A stretch of 63,065 bases of DNA. Source: JBBQWZ01 sp038210135. Its GTDB lineage: Bacteria; Acidobacteriota; Terriglobia; Bryobacterales; Bryobacteraceae. Shown in pieces: positions 63,062 to 63,065 of the stretch (its first letter is position 1; each line of letters begins with the position of its first letter). The notes under the pieces were generated by a model. That model worked only from the letters and a program-made list of their open reading frames with translations, had not been told where the DNA came from and made no database searches. The translations under genes and the position numbers were made by a program. The stretch is taken from assembly GCA_038210135.1 (NCBI GenBank), contig JBBQWZ010000042.1, positions 1 to 63,065 of the forward strand. Reading direction: 5' to 3'.

Positions 63062-63065
63062 GGAT

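Overview
The window reads as chromosomal DNA of an Acidobacteriota bacterium, most likely near Bryobacterales/Solibacter. This is inferred from gene content, not from a marker gene: moderately high G+C; a TonB-dependent Oar-like receptor with an N-terminal carboxypeptidase-regulatory domain; ECF-like sigma factors paired with Hanks-type kinases that carry TPR tails; M14 peptidases with a GATase-like tail; a CHAT-TPR protein; and a small 'KSTGPRT...KHGL' protein.

Layout. 116-7260 (minus strand): a likely co-oriented operon with a HAD hydrolase, a membrane protein, MsrQ, a GIY-YIG protein, an MFS transporter, a full-length M14 peptidase and a truncated second copy. 7390-13163 (plus): a secreted RHS/YD-repeat protein with a C39-like domain, and a tiny secreted YD-repeat protein. 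13252-16057: the housekeeping block SRP RNA, dnaX, ybaB/ebfC, recR. 16145-18100: two secreted proteins of unknown function. 18129-25942: a kinase-TPR gene, then two sigma-kinase modules arranged tail to tail; the plus-strand kinase has lost most of its sensor tail and has HCD instead of HRD.

26211-48250 is the most interesting part: a non-canonical type III secretion locus. It starts with a Ser/Thr kinase and a FliA-like sigma factor. These are followed by SctI, SctJ, a small protein in the SctK position, SctL, SctN, SctO, SctP, an FHA-SctQ fusion, a FliO-like protein, SctR, SctS, SctT, a candidate substrate, SctU, several substrate/TPR-chaperone couplets, SctV, an FHA-TM protein like a cut-down SctD, and a signal-less cell-wall hydrolase with a C39-like domain. 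No secretin (SctC), full SctD or flagellar structural gene is present in the window. Two shared promoter motifs can be read by eye. One (CCGTGAGG-N14-ATGACGCTATAC) precedes both the kinase and the sigma factor. The other (GCAAC..-N11-..CGATAA, sigma-28-like) precedes four candidate secreted/accessory transcription units. The model, an inference, is a phospho-regulated secretion system: the kinase signals to FHA domains on the sorting platform and inner ring, and the locus sigma factor switches on late substrates.

48315-63061: an acidobacterial small protein, membrane proteins, a GT-C type glycosyltransferase-like protein, the Oar-like receptor, the CHAT-TPR protein, tRNA-Ser(UGA) with an A+T-rich DUF5677 gene beside it, a BNR/sialidase-like protein, a 2-TM protein and a PqaA-like protein whose 5' half is far more G+C-rich than its 3' half. 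Short dispersed intergenic repeats lie in this last section.
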